From NCBI GenBank assembly GCA_016199935.1, contig JACQFS010000080.1, positions 1 through 49,246 on the forward strand: a stretch of 49,246 nucleotides of DNA. The letters are read 5' to 3'. The position numbers were made by a program, and so were the translations under genes. Of the stretch, positions 1-10,694 are shown piece after piece. The notes under the pieces were generated by a model. The model did no database searches and was not told the DNA's origin. It saw only the letters and a program-made list of their open reading frames with translations. The stretch's first letter is position 1. The number at the start of each line of letters is the position of its first letter. The DNA is from Verrucomicrobiota bacterium (GTDB lineage Bacteria; Verrucomicrobiota; Verrucomicrobiia; Limisphaerales; JACQFS01).

Positions 1-885
1 AATCCGCAGACCCGCGAAACCACCGAACGGTTCGGCCGCGACGCGCGGTTCCCCATCAATTACGTGAAGAGCAAGCCGTTCGACGTCCGCGCCGCGCTCA
101 TCACCGGCATCAACGCCGTCGAGACCGAGTGGATGATCCAGCTCGATGACGACGACTTCCTCGTGCCGGGCCGCCTCGAGGCGGACGCCCGGCTGCTGGC
201 GTCGCTGGCGCCGACGGTGGTTTCGCTCGAGCACGATTTCCTCCGCGTGGATTACAACCGCAAGACCACCTGGGTGCACGCGCTGGACCCGGCCAAGCTC
301 ACGCTGGAGAGCGCGTTGTGCCTGGACAACTTCGGCCCGCAGGCCGCCGCCACCTTTCGCACGAAGGCGCTCACGCAGCACAATCCGTATCAGAACCGCG
401 AGGGCCTGCTCGACTACGACCTCCGCGCCAGCCTGCTCGTGCACGGCACCGCGCACGGCGTGAACTCGCCCGGCTTCATCATGGACGACACCAAGCTGCC
501 GGAGCGGCTCACGTCCTCGAAGACGCACATGATCAGCAGCGTGTTGCTGCACGCCGAACGCTACCGCAAGGTGGCGTGGGACAAAAAACTGGATCTCGGC
601 CACATCGAGGGCCGCATCGCGGCCCACGCGGCGTTCTACTGCGGGAAAATCATCGGCCTGCGCGGACTCTTCGGCGAGTTCGGCTCCTTCGCGCGACGCC
701 GCCCGTTCGACTGGCTCAAGGGCATGCTTGCCCACACGCGCGACGCGCTCCCGGACACGATCTCGAAGCTCAGCCCGCCGATCCGCGGCTCGCGGACGTA
801 TTCGTTCGCGCAGTTCGCGCAGATGGAGCCGGACCTGTTCCGGCTGATCGAGGCGTATTATCTCCCCGCCGCGACGCCGAAGTGA
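1..885 (+). CDS. Glycosyltransferase family 2, 5'-truncated by window edge
   Basis: The reading frame is open from base 1, so the start lies outside the window; GTG at 64 is only an internal codon. The visible 294 residues hold a GT-A type core: an arginine-rich stretch leading to ITGINAVETEW and then the acidic cluster QLDDDDFLVPGRL near residue 50, which in GT2 enzymes coordinates the divalent metal and the nucleotide-sugar. No membrane segment is seen, so a cytoplasmic or peripheral enzyme is expected. It is followed 22 bases later by a second GT2 gene and then a GT4 gene, so it probably adds one sugar in assembly of a surface polysaccharide or glycolipid. Acceptor and donor cannot be read from the sequence. 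The family is clear; the substrate is unknown. Confidence 0.8.
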   Translation, partial: NPQTRETTERFGRDARFPINYVKSKPFDVRAALITGINAVETEWMIQLDDDDFLVPGRLEADARLLASLAPTVVSLEHDFLRVDYNRKTTWVHALDPAKLTLESALCLDNFGPQAAATFRTKALTQHNPYQNREGLLDYDLRASLLVHGTAHGVNSPGFIMDDTKLPERLTSSKTHMISSVLLHAERYRKVAWDKKLDLGHIEGRIAAHAAFYCGKIIGLRGLFGEFGSFARRRPFDWLKGMLAHTRDALPDTISKLSPPIRGSRTYSFAQFAQMEPDLFRLIEAYYLPAATPK

Positions 886-907
886 AGCCAGCGCGCGCAG
901 AATTCTG

Positions 908-1768
908 ATGAAAGTCCCCGTCTCCATCCTCATCCCGATCAAGAACGAGGCGCACAACCTCCCGCGCTGCCTCCAGTCCGTGGCGTGGGCGGATGAAATT
1001 TTCGTCGTGGACTCGAACAGCACCGACGGCTCTCAGAAAATCTGCACCGACGCCGGCGCGCAGGTCGTGCAGTTCAAATTCAACGGCACCTGGCCGAAGA
1101 AAAAAAACTGGTCGCTGGAAAATCTGCCTTTCAAGCACGAGTGGGTGTTCATCCTCGACGCCGACGAAGTGATGCCTCCGGAGAGCGAGGCCGAGTTCCG
1201 CCGCATCGTCACGAACGCCGGCGAGCCGCACGCCGGTTACTGGATCAACCGCCGTTTCATGTTCATGGGCCGCTGGCTCAAGCACTCGTATTACCCGAAC
1301 TGGAACCTCCGTCTCTTCAAACACCGGCTCGGCCGCTACGAGAAACTCACCGACGTGGACACGCAGAGCGGCGACAACGAGGTCCACGAGCACATCGTGG
1401 TGCAGGGCACGACCGCGAATTTGAAATGCGAGATGGACCACTACGCGTTTCCGTCCGTCGAGGTGTTCGTCGAGAAACACAACCGCTACTCGAACTGGGA
1501 GGCGCGCGTGGCGCTCGACCAGTTCCTGCACGGCAGCCAGGCGCAGCTCCAGAGCGGGCGCGTGGGGATGCGCCGCCAGCTCAAGCAGCTCAGCCAGCGG
1601 CTGCCGTTCCGTCCCCTGCTCCGCTTCCTTTACGTTTACGCGTGGCAGTGCGGCTTTCTCGACGGCCGCGCGGGCTTTTACTTCGCGCGGCTGCACGGGA
1701 TGTATGAGCTGTTGAGCGTGGCGAAAACTTACGAGCTGAAACAGAAGGCCGCGCGGGGGGAAAAATGA
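908..1768 (+). CDS. Glycosyltransferase family 2 (WaaE/KdtX-like)
   Basis: This 286-residue protein starts with a GT2 fold: SILIPIKNEAHNLPRCLQSV at residues 5-24, then EIFVVDSNSTDG, and the metal-binding FILDADEV near residue 80. The layout, with an early VDSxSTDGT-like motif, a DADE motif and a basic C-terminal half, is that of the LPS-core type enzymes related to WaaE/KdtX. It probably transfers a hexose to a lipid-linked or LPS acceptor at the inner face of the cytoplasmic membrane. The ATG at 908 is the first good start. The stop codon overlaps the start of the next glycosyltransferase by four bases (ATGA), so the two are translationally coupled. The sugar specificity is not visible. Confidence 0.88.
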   Translation: MKVPVSILIPIKNEAHNLPRCLQSVAWADEIFVVDSNSTDGSQKICTDAGAQVVQFKFNGTWPKKKNWSLENLPFKHEWVFILDADEVMPPESEAEFRRIVTNAGEPHAGYWINRRFMFMGRWLKHSYYPNWNLRLFKHRLGRYEKLTDVDTQSGDNEVHEHIVVQGTTANLKCEMDHYAFPSVEVFVEKHNRYSNWEARVALDQFLHGSQAQLQSGRVGMRRQLKQLSQRLPFRPLLRFLYVYAWQCGFLDGRAGFYFARLHGMYELLSVAKTYELKQKAARGEK

Positions 1769-3036
1769 AGATCACCGTCTGGGGCATCAACTACGCGCCG
1801 GAAGTCACCGGCATCGCGCCTTACAACCGCGCGCTGTGCGACCACCTGCACGCGCGCGGACACGACGTGCAGATGCTCACCTCGTTCTGCTACTACCCCG
1901 CGTGGAAAAAACTGCCGGAGGATCGGGGACGCCTCTTCCGCACCGACGACCTGGGCGGCGTGCCGGTGCATCGCGTGTGGCATTACGTGCCCGCGAAAGT
2001 CAGCTCGCTCAAGCGCATCCTGCACGAGGGCACGTTCGTCGCGCTCTCGGCTCTGCGGTATCTCGCGCTGCCGAAGCCCGATGTGCTCGTGGTCGTCTCG
2101 CCGCCGTTGCTGCTCGGCGCGGCGGCGTGGTTCGTCACGCGTTTCAAGCGCGCGCCGTTCGTGTTTCACGTGCAGGATTTGCAGCCCGACGCGGCGGCGG
2201 GACTGGGAATGCTGAAACCGGGCTGGCTCATGCGCGCGCTCTACCGGCTGGAAAAATTCGCCTGCGCGAAGGCCGCGCGCGTCAGCGGCATCATGCCGGG
2301 CATGCTCGACGCCTACCGCCGCAAGGGTGTGCCGGAGGAAAAACTTTGCGAGTTCCCCAACGGCGTCACCCTGCCGGATCCGGCGACGTTTCCGACGCGC
2401 GGCCGGTTTCGCGAGCGAAATGGATTCAAGCCGGATGCCTTCATCGCGCTTTACTCCGGCAACCTCGGCGTGAAGCAGGGCCTCGACGTGCTCGTGGAGG
2501 CGGGGCGTTACCTCAAGGATCCGCGCGTGAAGATCGTCATCTGCGGCGGTGGCGCGCAGAAGGACGCACTTACGAAACAGGTCGCCGACCTGCGCCTGCA
2601 AAATGTCCACATGCTCCCGCTCCAGCCGGAGTCGCAGTATCACGAGATGCTCGTGGACGCCGACCTCTGCCTCATCACGCAGCAGAAAGGGAGTGGCAAA
2701 TATTTTTTCCCGAGCAAGCTGCTCACCACGCTCGCCTTCGGCAAACCGGTGCTCACGGTCGCGGACTGGGAAAGCGAACTGGCCATCGCGGTGAACACCG
2801 GCAAGTTCGGCCTCAACGTCGAACCCGGCAACGCCGAGCACCTCGCGCACGAGTTGGACGACCTGGTGCGCCAGCCACGCGCGCTGAAATTTCTCGGCGA
2901 TTGCGGACGCAGCTACGTCGCGCAGTTTGATTTTCCCGTGGTGCTCCGCGCGTTCGAGCAGCAGTTGGAACTGCTGGTCGGCGGCGCGGCGGCGACCGCG
3001 ACCGCAGTAAGTTCGGCGGCGGAAGCCGGCAAATAG
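1765..3036 (+). CDS. Glycosyltransferase family 4, WcaI-like
   Basis: This 423-residue GT-B enzyme begins MKITVWGINYAPEVTGIAPY, the N-terminal signature of the WcaI (colanic acid) group. The second Rossmann domain shows ALYSGNLGVKQGLDVLVEAG near residues 229-248, and a C-terminal donor-site region follows (KGSGKYFFPSKLLTTLAFGKPVL). GT4 enzymes transfer a sugar from a nucleotide donor with retention of configuration. Overlap with the upstream GT2 gene by ATGA and the strong terminator after its stop show that it is the last gene of a glycan operon. The C-terminal tail is rich in alanine and threonine and probably disordered. Role in exopolysaccharide assembly is inferred from family and neighbours. 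Confidence 0.9.
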   Translation: MKITVWGINYAPEVTGIAPYNRALCDHLHARGHDVQMLTSFCYYPAWKKLPEDRGRLFRTDDLGGVPVHRVWHYVPAKVSSLKRILHEGTFVALSALRYLALPKPDVLVVVSPPLLLGAAAWFVTRFKRAPFVFHVQDLQPDAAAGLGMLKPGWLMRALYRLEKFACAKAARVSGIMPGMLDAYRRKGVPEEKLCEFPNGVTLPDPATFPTRGRFRERNGFKPDAFIALYSGNLGVKQGLDVLVEAGRYLKDPRVKIVICGGGAQKDALTKQVADLRLQNVHMLPLQPESQYHEMLVDADLCLITQQKGSGKYFFPSKLLTTLAFGKPVLTVADWESELAIAVNTGKFGLNVEPGNAEHLAHELDDLVRQPRALKFLGDCGRSYVAQFDFPVVLRAFEQQLELLVGGAAATATAVSSAAEAGK

Positions 3037-3056
3037 ACAGCGAAGGTTTTTCCTGA

Positions 3057-3094
3057 AAGCGCGTTCGGCGAAAGCCGGACGCGCTTTTGTTTTT
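3057..3094 (+). terminator. Intrinsic terminator of the glycosyltransferase operon
   Basis: A 13-bp stem (3057-3069 with 3074-3086, one G-U pair) closes a GAAA tetraloop at 3070-3073 and is followed by TTTTGTTTTT on the plus strand. It lies 20 bases after the glycosyltransferase stop codon. On the minus strand no T-run follows, so it should act mainly on plus-strand transcripts. Its end touches the stop codon of the convergent CBM9-like gene. Confidence 0.88.
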
Positions 3095-3846
3095 CAACGC
3101 CCGAACTCCAGATACCCGAAACGCGACGGCTGGTGAAAACCCGGCAGGCGCGTGGGCGACCACGCGAGCTGTTCCTCGGGATGATTGGCACCGCGGGAGA
3201 AGCGGTAAAAATTTCCGCGCCACACCGTGCCCGGCTTGGGCGCCGCCAGCCCGAGATCGGAAAACGGCAGCGTGACCTCCACGGTCCAGCTCCGGTCCAC
3301 GTCCGCGCTGTTGCCCACCGTGCCGTCCACGCGCACGGCGCTTTGCATTCCCTTCGCGGTGTAGCTCCAGTCGCCGGTGAATTTTTGCGAGACGCCATCG
3401 GGGCCGAGCTGGTTGTGGATGATCGCGTCGAACGTGCCGCCGAGCGGATTCCATTGCAGCTCGAAGTATTGCTCCAACTGGTCCGGCGCAACGAAAAATT
3501 CCACGACCTCCTCGTTCCAGAACATGCTGTCGTGCTTCGTGAGCGTGGCCTGGATGTCGCGGTCGGTGCAGACCCAGCCGAGATGCAGCGCGGTGTCGTC
3601 ATACCAGAGGCGGACTTCCGTGGCCTCCGTGTCGCGGCCCTCGCCGCGATTCGGGAAGAACGGCTTGAGCACCGCCGCGCGGCGCCACACGGACTCGTCG
3701 AGCCGGCCGTCGAGTTTGAGTTCGCCGGAAAGTTTCGGGATGCGGGCGTGGCGCGGAAGTTCCGGCAGCGCCCCGGGTGGGCGCGACGTGGAGCAGCCGA
3801 AAGTCAGTGCGAGGCCGGTGAGCAGGAGGAGCGATGGAAGTTTCAT
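3094..3846 (-). CDS. CBM9-like carbohydrate-binding lipoprotein
   Basis: I chose the ATG at 3846, giving 250 residues that open with a signal peptide MKLPSLLLLTGLALTFGC; upstream codons in the same frame look non-coding. Cys18 with LTFG before it resembles a lipobox but is not a perfect one, so lipid anchoring is likely rather than certain. The mature part has the CBM9-like pattern LDGRLDESVW, then VRLWYDDTALHLGWVCTDRD, then FWNEEVVEFFVAP and a tryptophan-rich C-terminal sheet ending RFGYLEFGR. Such domains bind reducing-end sugars, and stand-alone versions are common in Verrucomicrobia and Planctomycetes. It is transcribed away from the divergent L,D-transpeptidase gene. Ligand unknown. Confidence 0.75.
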   Translation of the reverse strand: MKLPSLLLLTGLALTFGCSTSRPPGALPELPRHARIPKLSGELKLDGRLDESVWRRAAVLKPFFPNRGEGRDTEATEVRLWYDDTALHLGWVCTDRDIQATLTKHDSMFWNEEVVEFFVAPDQLEQYFELQWNPLGGTFDAIIHNQLGPDGVSQKFTGDWSYTAKGMQSAVRVDGTVGNSADVDRSWTVEVTLPFSDLGLAAPKPGTVWRGNFYRFSRGANHPEEQLAWSPTRLPGFHQPSRFGYLEFGR

Positions 3847-4028
3847 GGATGTGCGTGGGAGCCTAACCATCCATCGCGGCAAACGGCAGATGAAAATTTT
3901 GGCGGCGGCCCGCCGGGCGCGGCTCATCGGCGCTTCGTGAACAAGCGGTGAACAAGTTCCGAACAACTCCCAACACTTCCCGCTTCCGCGCCCGCCCGCG
4001 CGTCGGCCATTCTCGGTCTCCAGTAACG

Positions 4029-5234
4029 ATGGGCAAACCGTTTTACACCCGCTACCAACTCGTCAAGCGACGGCGCAAAGTGTCGCCCGCCGCGGTGCTT
4101 TGGCTTTCGGGCGGCGTGGTGCTCGGCGTGCTGGCGTTCTGGTTGTGGCGTGTCGGCGTCGAGCCGGCGGGCGTGAAGCCGGTGCCGCTCAACGATTCAC
4201 TCAAGGCGCTGACCAACCTTCAGAAAAAAGCCGCGCCCCCCGCGCGCGGCCCCGCGACGACGCCGACCCCGGGCTCGCGAACCGTTCCGCTTCCGCCGCC
4301 GCTACCCGCGCCGTTGCCGCCACTGGCGAATGTCCCGCCGGGCACGGCCCGTCCGCCGACCGCGCCGTCGGTTCCAGTGCCGGCCTCGGAGATTCTCGAA
4401 ACGCAGATCGCGCTGGATCGCGCGGGTTTTTCCGTCGGCTCGATTGACGGCGTGTTGGGCAGCCAGTCCCGCGCGGCGCTCAAGGTTTTCCAGCAGGAGC
4501 GCGGTATCCTCGCGACGGGCCAGCTCGACACGGCGACGCGGCAGGCGCTGGCGTCGCGCGAGCCAGCGCTCGGCGGCTACGTCATCACGGCGGAAGATTT
4601 GTCGCACCTGCGCGCGACCGGCAAGACGTGGCTCGCCAAGTCGCAGCAGGATTACCTCGGCTACGAAAACCTGATCGAACTCGTCGCCGAAAAATCGCAC
4701 GCGCATCCCGTGCTCATCCAGAAGCTCAACCCGACGGTGGATTGGAATGCGCTGCCCGCCGGTGCGAAGGTCGTGGTGCCGAACGCCACGCCGCCCGCGG
4801 TTCCGCGCGCGCGGGCGGCGCGCGTGCGCATTTCACTTTCGAGCAAGACGCTCCAGGTCTTCGACGCGGGCGACAAGTTGCTCGCGCACTTTCCGGTGAG
4901 CATCGGGCGAATCGCGGAGAAGCGGCCGGTGGGCGACCTGCACGTGGCCAACGCCGCGCCGAACCCGAACTACACCTTCGACCCGGCGGTGTTCCCCGAA
5001 TCGCCCGAGGCGCAGAAGCTTGGCCGCAAGCTCGTGCTCCCGCCCGGCCCGAACAATCCGGTGGGCGTGGCGTGGATCGGCCTCGACCGCCCCGGCTTCG
5101 GCATTCACGGCACGCCCAACCCTGAGGCCGTGGGCCGCACCGAGTCGCACGGCTGTTTCCGGCTCGCGAATTGGAACGCGGAGTGGCTGGTCAAGATCGT
5201 CTGGGCCGGGTTGCCGGTGGTGGTGGAGCCGTGA
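4029..5234 (+). CDS. L,D-transpeptidase (YkuD) with peptidoglycan-binding domain
   Basis: I chose ATG 4029 (401 residues) because the sequence before it in the frame is arginine-rich and unlike a protein. Order of parts: a short basic cytoplasmic tail, one membrane anchor at about residues 20-40 (VLWLSGGVVLGVLAFWLW), a proline-rich linker to about 115, a PG_binding_1 domain (IALDRAGFSVGSIDGVLG through KVFQQERGIL), a LysM-like stretch near 190-255, and the YkuD catalytic domain to the end. The catalytic signature is HGTPNPEAVGRTESHGCFRL, with the active cysteine near residue 374. These enzymes make 3-3 cross-links or attach proteins to peptidoglycan in the periplasm. The gene stands alone and ends just before an inverted repeat. 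Confidence 0.92.
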   Translation: MGKPFYTRYQLVKRRRKVSPAAVLWLSGGVVLGVLAFWLWRVGVEPAGVKPVPLNDSLKALTNLQKKAAPPARGPATTPTPGSRTVPLPPPLPAPLPPLANVPPGTARPPTAPSVPVPASEILETQIALDRAGFSVGSIDGVLGSQSRAALKVFQQERGILATGQLDTATRQALASREPALGGYVITAEDLSHLRATGKTWLAKSQQDYLGYENLIELVAEKSHAHPVLIQKLNPTVDWNALPAGAKVVVPNATPPAVPRARAARVRISLSSKTLQVFDAGDKLLAHFPVSIGRIAEKRPVGDLHVANAAPNPNYTFDPAVFPESPEAQKLGRKLVLPPGPNNPVGVAWIGLDRPGFGIHGTPNPEAVGRTESHGCFRLANWNAEWLVKIVWAGLPVVVEP

Positions 5235-5255
5235 GGAAGAAGCGCGCGGCCGAGA

Positions 5256-5326
5256 TTACGGATTACTTCTTACTCATTCCTTTCCTCATTTCGCTCGCTT
5301 CAAAATGAGCAATCCGTAATCCGTAA
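5256..5326. repeat. Inverted repeat A1, heptamer-iteron arms
   Basis: Arms 5256-5278 and 5304-5326 pair at 19 of 23 positions. Both arms are built from 7-bp units around TTACGGA (left: TTACGGA, TTACTTC; right read in reverse: TTACGGA twice). The repeat fills the gap between the L,D-transpeptidase stop and the YaeQ-like start. The same TAATCCGTAA core recurs at 17995-18064. Confidence 0.8.
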
Positions 5327-5332
5327 CTTCCC

Positions 5333-5881
5333 GTGAACGCGCGCTACGGTTTCACTTTCAAAAGCGAGGAGGCCCGGCGGCCGCTGCCGCCCAAGCTCAT
5401 CATTGCCCAGAACGAGACCGAGACCGTCGCGCACGTCGCGCTCAAGCTGATGGCGTTTCTCCTCTTCGCGCGCGAGCGGTTGCAGGTCGAGTCCGCGTTG
5501 CACGACGACAGCATTCCCTTCGTGCCCGACCTGGTGCAGCTCGATTATGAAATGCGCCCGGCGCTCTGGATCGAGTGCGGCGAGTGCAGCCTGAACAAAC
5601 TCAACAAGCTCGCCGTAAAGGCGCACGAGGCGGAAATCTGGGTGGTGAAGAAAAATCTCGCCGACGCCGAGCACCTGCTGCACACGATGGCGCGCGAGGA
5701 ACTCCGCCGCAACCGCTACGGCGTCATCGCGCTCGACCCCGAGGCGTTCAACGAAGTGTGCGGCCTGCTCCAGCCGCGCAACGTGGTGACGTGGTTTCGC
5801 GGTAGCTTCGAGCCGCCGCAGATGCAGTTCGACTTGAACGGGCTGTGGTTCGACTGCGGGTTCACGGTGCTGAAGTTCTGA
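5333..5881 (+). CDS. YaeQ-like protein (PD-(D/E)XK fold candidate)
   Basis: This 182-residue protein starts at GTG 5333. It resembles YaeQ in length and in two spaced blocks: ETETVAHVALKLMAFLLFAR followed by ERLQ (residues 28-51), matching the SETxERMMxRLLAF block, and ALWIECGECSLNKLNKLAVK (residues 77-96), matching WIExG with downstream basic residues. YaeQ proteins adopt a nuclease-like fold, and their cellular role is not settled. No export signal or membrane segment is present. It is flanked on both sides by inverted repeats, and its TGA stop directly abuts repeat B. Similarity was judged by eye, so the family call is moderate. Confidence 0.6.
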   Translation: MNARYGFTFKSEEARRPLPPKLIIAQNETETVAHVALKLMAFLLFARERLQVESALHDDSIPFVPDLVQLDYEMRPALWIECGECSLNKLNKLAVKAHEAEIWVVKKNLADAEHLLHTMAREELRRNRYGVIALDPEAFNEVCGLLQPRNVVTWFRGSFEPPQMQFDLNGLWFDCGFTVLKF

Positions 5882-5982
5882 GGTTATCAGGTTGTCAGGT
5901 TTTCAAGTTATCAGGTGCCGTCCTATGCGAGCGGGGTCACTTTTGAAAACCTGCAACCTGACAACTTGATAACCTGACAACC
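5882..5982. repeat. Inverted repeat B, octamer-iteron arms
   Basis: The left arm 5882-5916 is four 8-bp units of form RGTTRTCA. The right arm 5949-5982 carries the same units in inverted order, one of them a base short. The centre has no symmetry. It lies between the convergent YaeQ-like and dtd genes, where a transcript from either side would fold into a long hairpin and might end there. Confidence 0.82.
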
Positions 5983-5989
5983 GCCCCAC

Positions 5990-6442
5990 CTACTCCCTCG
6001 CCTTGGAATCAATCACGATGGTCACCGGCCCGTCGTTCACCAGCGCCACCTTCATGTCCGCGCCGAACTCGCCCGTTTGCACGGGCTGCCCGAAGTCAGC
6101 GGAAAGTCTGGCGATGAATTTCTCGTAAAGCGGCACCGCGATCTCGGGCCGCGCGGCGCGGATGTAGCTGGGCCGGTTCCCCTTCTTCGTGCTCGCGAAA
6201 AGCGTGAACTGGCTGATGAGCAGAACCCCGCCGCCGGCCTCCGCCACGCTGCGGTTCATCACGCCCGCGTCGTCGTTGAAGATGCGCAGCCGCACAATTT
6301 TTCCACTGAGCCACTCGATGTCCTCCGCCGTGTCCGCCTCCTCGATGCCGAGCAGCACGAGCAGTCCGTGCTGGATTTGCCCGCGCACCTCGCCGGCGAT
6401 GGTGACGCTGGCTTGGGAGACTCGTTGGATGACGGCGCGCAT
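5990..6442 (-). CDS. dtd: D-aminoacyl-tRNA deacylase
   Basis: This 150-residue protein matches Dtd in length from [15 protein letters not shown] to the C-terminus. It carries both family motifs: [10 protein letters not shown] at about residues 76-85, and [10 protein letters not shown] near 136-145, corresponding to the conserved NxGPVT loop. Dtd hydrolyses D-amino acids, and glycine from tRNA-Ala, off mischarged tRNA using backbone contacts in the cytoplasm. It lies downstream of the exonuclease gene on the same strand, separated by inverted repeat L, so co-transcription is possible. No Shine-Dalgarno sequence precedes the ATG. Confidence 0.97.
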   Translation of the reverse strand: MRAVIQRVSQASVTIAGEVRGQIQHGLLVLLGIEEADTAEDIEWLSGKIVRLRIFNDDAGVMNRSVAEAGGGVLLISQFTLFASTKKGNRPSYIRAARPEIAVPLYEKFIARLSADFGQPVQTGEFGADMKVALVNDGPVTIVIDSKARE

Positions 6443-6452
6443 TGGTTGGAAA

Positions 6453-6518
6453 GGATGAGGGATGCGGCGGGAAACGCACTCAGGGCGTGTCAGCCAGCGT
6501 TCGCGTCATACCTCATCC
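6453..6518. repeat. Inverted repeat L, heptamer-iteron arms
   Basis: Arms 6453-6469 and 6502-6518 match at 14 of 17 positions. They consist of 7-bp units close to GGATGAG. The repeat occupies the gap between the exonuclease stop and the dtd start, and the unit just outside the right arm (TGAGGGATGAGG on the minus strand) contains the exonuclease TGA stop codon. Confidence 0.65.
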
Positions 6519-6519
6519 C

Positions 6520-7239
6520 TCACTTCACCCCCGCCAGCCTTTCCTTCCACACTTGGTGCAGCTTCACCGTCGCGACCACGTCGCGCAGGCAATACTCGGC
6601 GATGTCGCGGAAGCGCCCCTCCTTCACGAGGTCCGCCACGTCCATGCCCGAGACGCCGTGACTTTTCGGCGACTCGATGCCGAAGGCCTTGCAGTAAAAA
6701 TCCAGGTTGAACTTCCGCGCCGCGCCGTCGCGCCCGCTCACGCTGTAAAAAGTGAACTGCTCCGCGAGGTCGCAGTGCGGGGCGATCGCGTAGCGGTAGC
6801 CGAGCCAGTCCTTGCGCGAGATGGGCACGTTGAGCGCGGCCGAGCGCAGGTAGAGGAACGGCACGTCGAACCCGCGCCCATTGAACGTGACGATGTTGCT
6901 GTAATGCTTCGCCGCATCCCAGAACGCGGAGAGCAACTCCCCCTCCTCCGCGAATGGCACGAACTCGACCGCGCCGCTCTCGCCCGCGTTCTCCTCGAAA
7001 TCCTCCGCGAGAAATAGCACCTGCCCGCGCTGCGTGTCCGCGTTGAGCATCGCGATGCACACGACCTGCGCCGTGAGCGGATAAAGGCTGAGCATCCGCG
7101 CCAACTCCGCGCGCCGAGCGTCGCGCGCCGGGCCTTCGGGCAAATTGTTCGCGTCGCGGAAAAGATATTCCTGCTGCGTCTCGTCGAACGTCTCGACAGG
7201 GAGCGCGGTGGTTTCAATGTCGAAGACGAGGGTGGCCAT
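6520..7239 (-). CDS. DnaQ-like 3'-5' exonuclease (PolB exonuclease-related)
   Basis: This 239-residue protein has the three exonuclease motifs of the RNase H-like fold: ExoI VFDIETT at residues 4-10, ExoII TFNGRGFDVPFL near 117-128, and ExoIII YCLRDVVAT near 217-225. The arrangement, with the ExoII aspartate in NGRGFD and a late YxxxD, matches the stand-alone exonucleases related to the proofreading domain of family B polymerases. It should remove nucleotides from DNA 3' ends with two metal ions. There is no polymerase domain, so a repair or maturation role is inferred. The start is the ATG at 7239, and the large palindrome C lies between it and divergent mutS. Confidence 0.85.
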   Translation of the reverse strand: MATLVFDIETTALPVETFDETQQEYLFRDANNLPEGPARDARRAELARMLSLYPLTAQVVCIAMLNADTQRGQVLFLAEDFEENAGESGAVEFVPFAEEGELLSAFWDAAKHYSNIVTFNGRGFDVPFLYLRSAALNVPISRKDWLGYRYAIAPHCDLAEQFTFYSVSGRDGAARKFNLDFYCKAFGIESPKSHGVSGMDVADLVKEGRFRDIAEYCLRDVVATVKLHQVWKERLAGVK

Positions 7240-7249
7240 GCGCCTTCGC

Positions 7250-7487
7250 TTTTAACGCAAAGGCGCCCAGGCGCAAAGAAAGGAATTTTCCCCCGCCAAG
7301 AATTTTTCATCCGCGAATCTCCGCGTAACTTCGCGAATGGGCCGGAGAAAATGGCGGGGAGCGCATTGTGCAAACTGGGCGTGGCCGCCACGGACGGCCC
7401 GCGCTCCGCCGCCATTCGCGGCGATTCGCTAAAATTCGCGGGCCAACTCTCTTTGCGCCTTTGCGTCTTGGCGCCTTTGCGTTAAAA
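7250..7487. repeat. Nested inverted repeat C between exonuclease gene and mutS
   Basis: Outer arms 7250-7279 and 7449-7487 share an identical first 18 bases and are built of 8-bp units around GCAAAGGC. Inside lie 30-bp arms 7311-7340 and 7412-7441, each three 10-bp units around CCGCGAATNN, pairing at about 23 of 30. The centre holds a further GC-rich inverted pair near 7354 and 7401. This palindrome is the whole promoter region of two divergent genes. Confidence 0.8.
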
Positions 7488-7498
7488 CCCCCGCCGCC

Positions 7499-10153
<2,655 letters not shown>

Positions 10154-10193
10154 TGCCCGCCAAACACACGAAGGACGCGAAGCGGGCCGCCGC

Positions 10194-10694
10194 CTACTTC
10201 CCGTATTTCGCCAGGATGTCCGCCACGACTTTCTCCGTCAGCTCGTGATCGTTCAGGAGCGGGAAGCCTTCCCAGCGCACGATGCCCTTGGGGTCGATGA
10301 GGATGACGTGCGGGATGCCATTGATTTCGAGCGCGGTGTTCATCCGCTTCTTGGTATCGAGCGCGCTGAAATATTCGATCTTGGGATTGCTTAAGGCGCG
10401 GACTTTTTCCTCCGCCTCGTCGGAGACGCCGATGACGACCAGCTTGTCGCCGAACTTTTTGTGAAAGGCGTTGAGTTCGGGGATGGCCTTGCGGCACGGG
10501 CCGCACCACGTGGCCCAGAAATCGATCAGCACAAATTTTCCCTCGCGCCTGGGTTCGGGCCCGAGCCATTTCTCGACGACGAAGTCGGGCGCCTTCTGCC
10601 CGAGGATGGACTTCGCCCACATTTGTTTCTCCTCACCGACGGCGGTGGAGAGAAACAGCACGGCGAACAAGGCGGTGGTGGTCAGGGTTTTCAT
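10194..10694 (-). CDS. TlpA-like thioredoxin-fold lipid/periplasmic protein
   Basis: I chose the ATG at 10694 (166 residues), because it starts a clear signal peptide MKTLTTTALFAVLFLSTAVG and overlaps the upstream stop by ATGA. The mature domain begins GQKAPDFVVEKW and contains FWATWCGPCRKAIPELNAF near residues 60-78, the CxxC redox centre of the TlpA/ResA family, then the cis-proline loop GIPHVILIDPKG. Such proteins reduce or exchange disulphides in the periplasm, often for cytochrome c maturation. It is co-transcribed with the DUF4190/pilin-like gene before it. The partner is unknown. Confidence 0.9.
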   Translation of the reverse strand: MKTLTTTALFAVLFLSTAVGEEKQMWAKSILGQKAPDFVVEKWLGPEPRREGKFVLIDFWATWCGPCRKAIPELNAFHKKFGDKLVVIGVSDEAEEKVRALSNPKIEYFSALDTKKRMNTALEINGIPHVILIDPKGIVRWEGFPLLNDHELTEKVVADILAKYGK

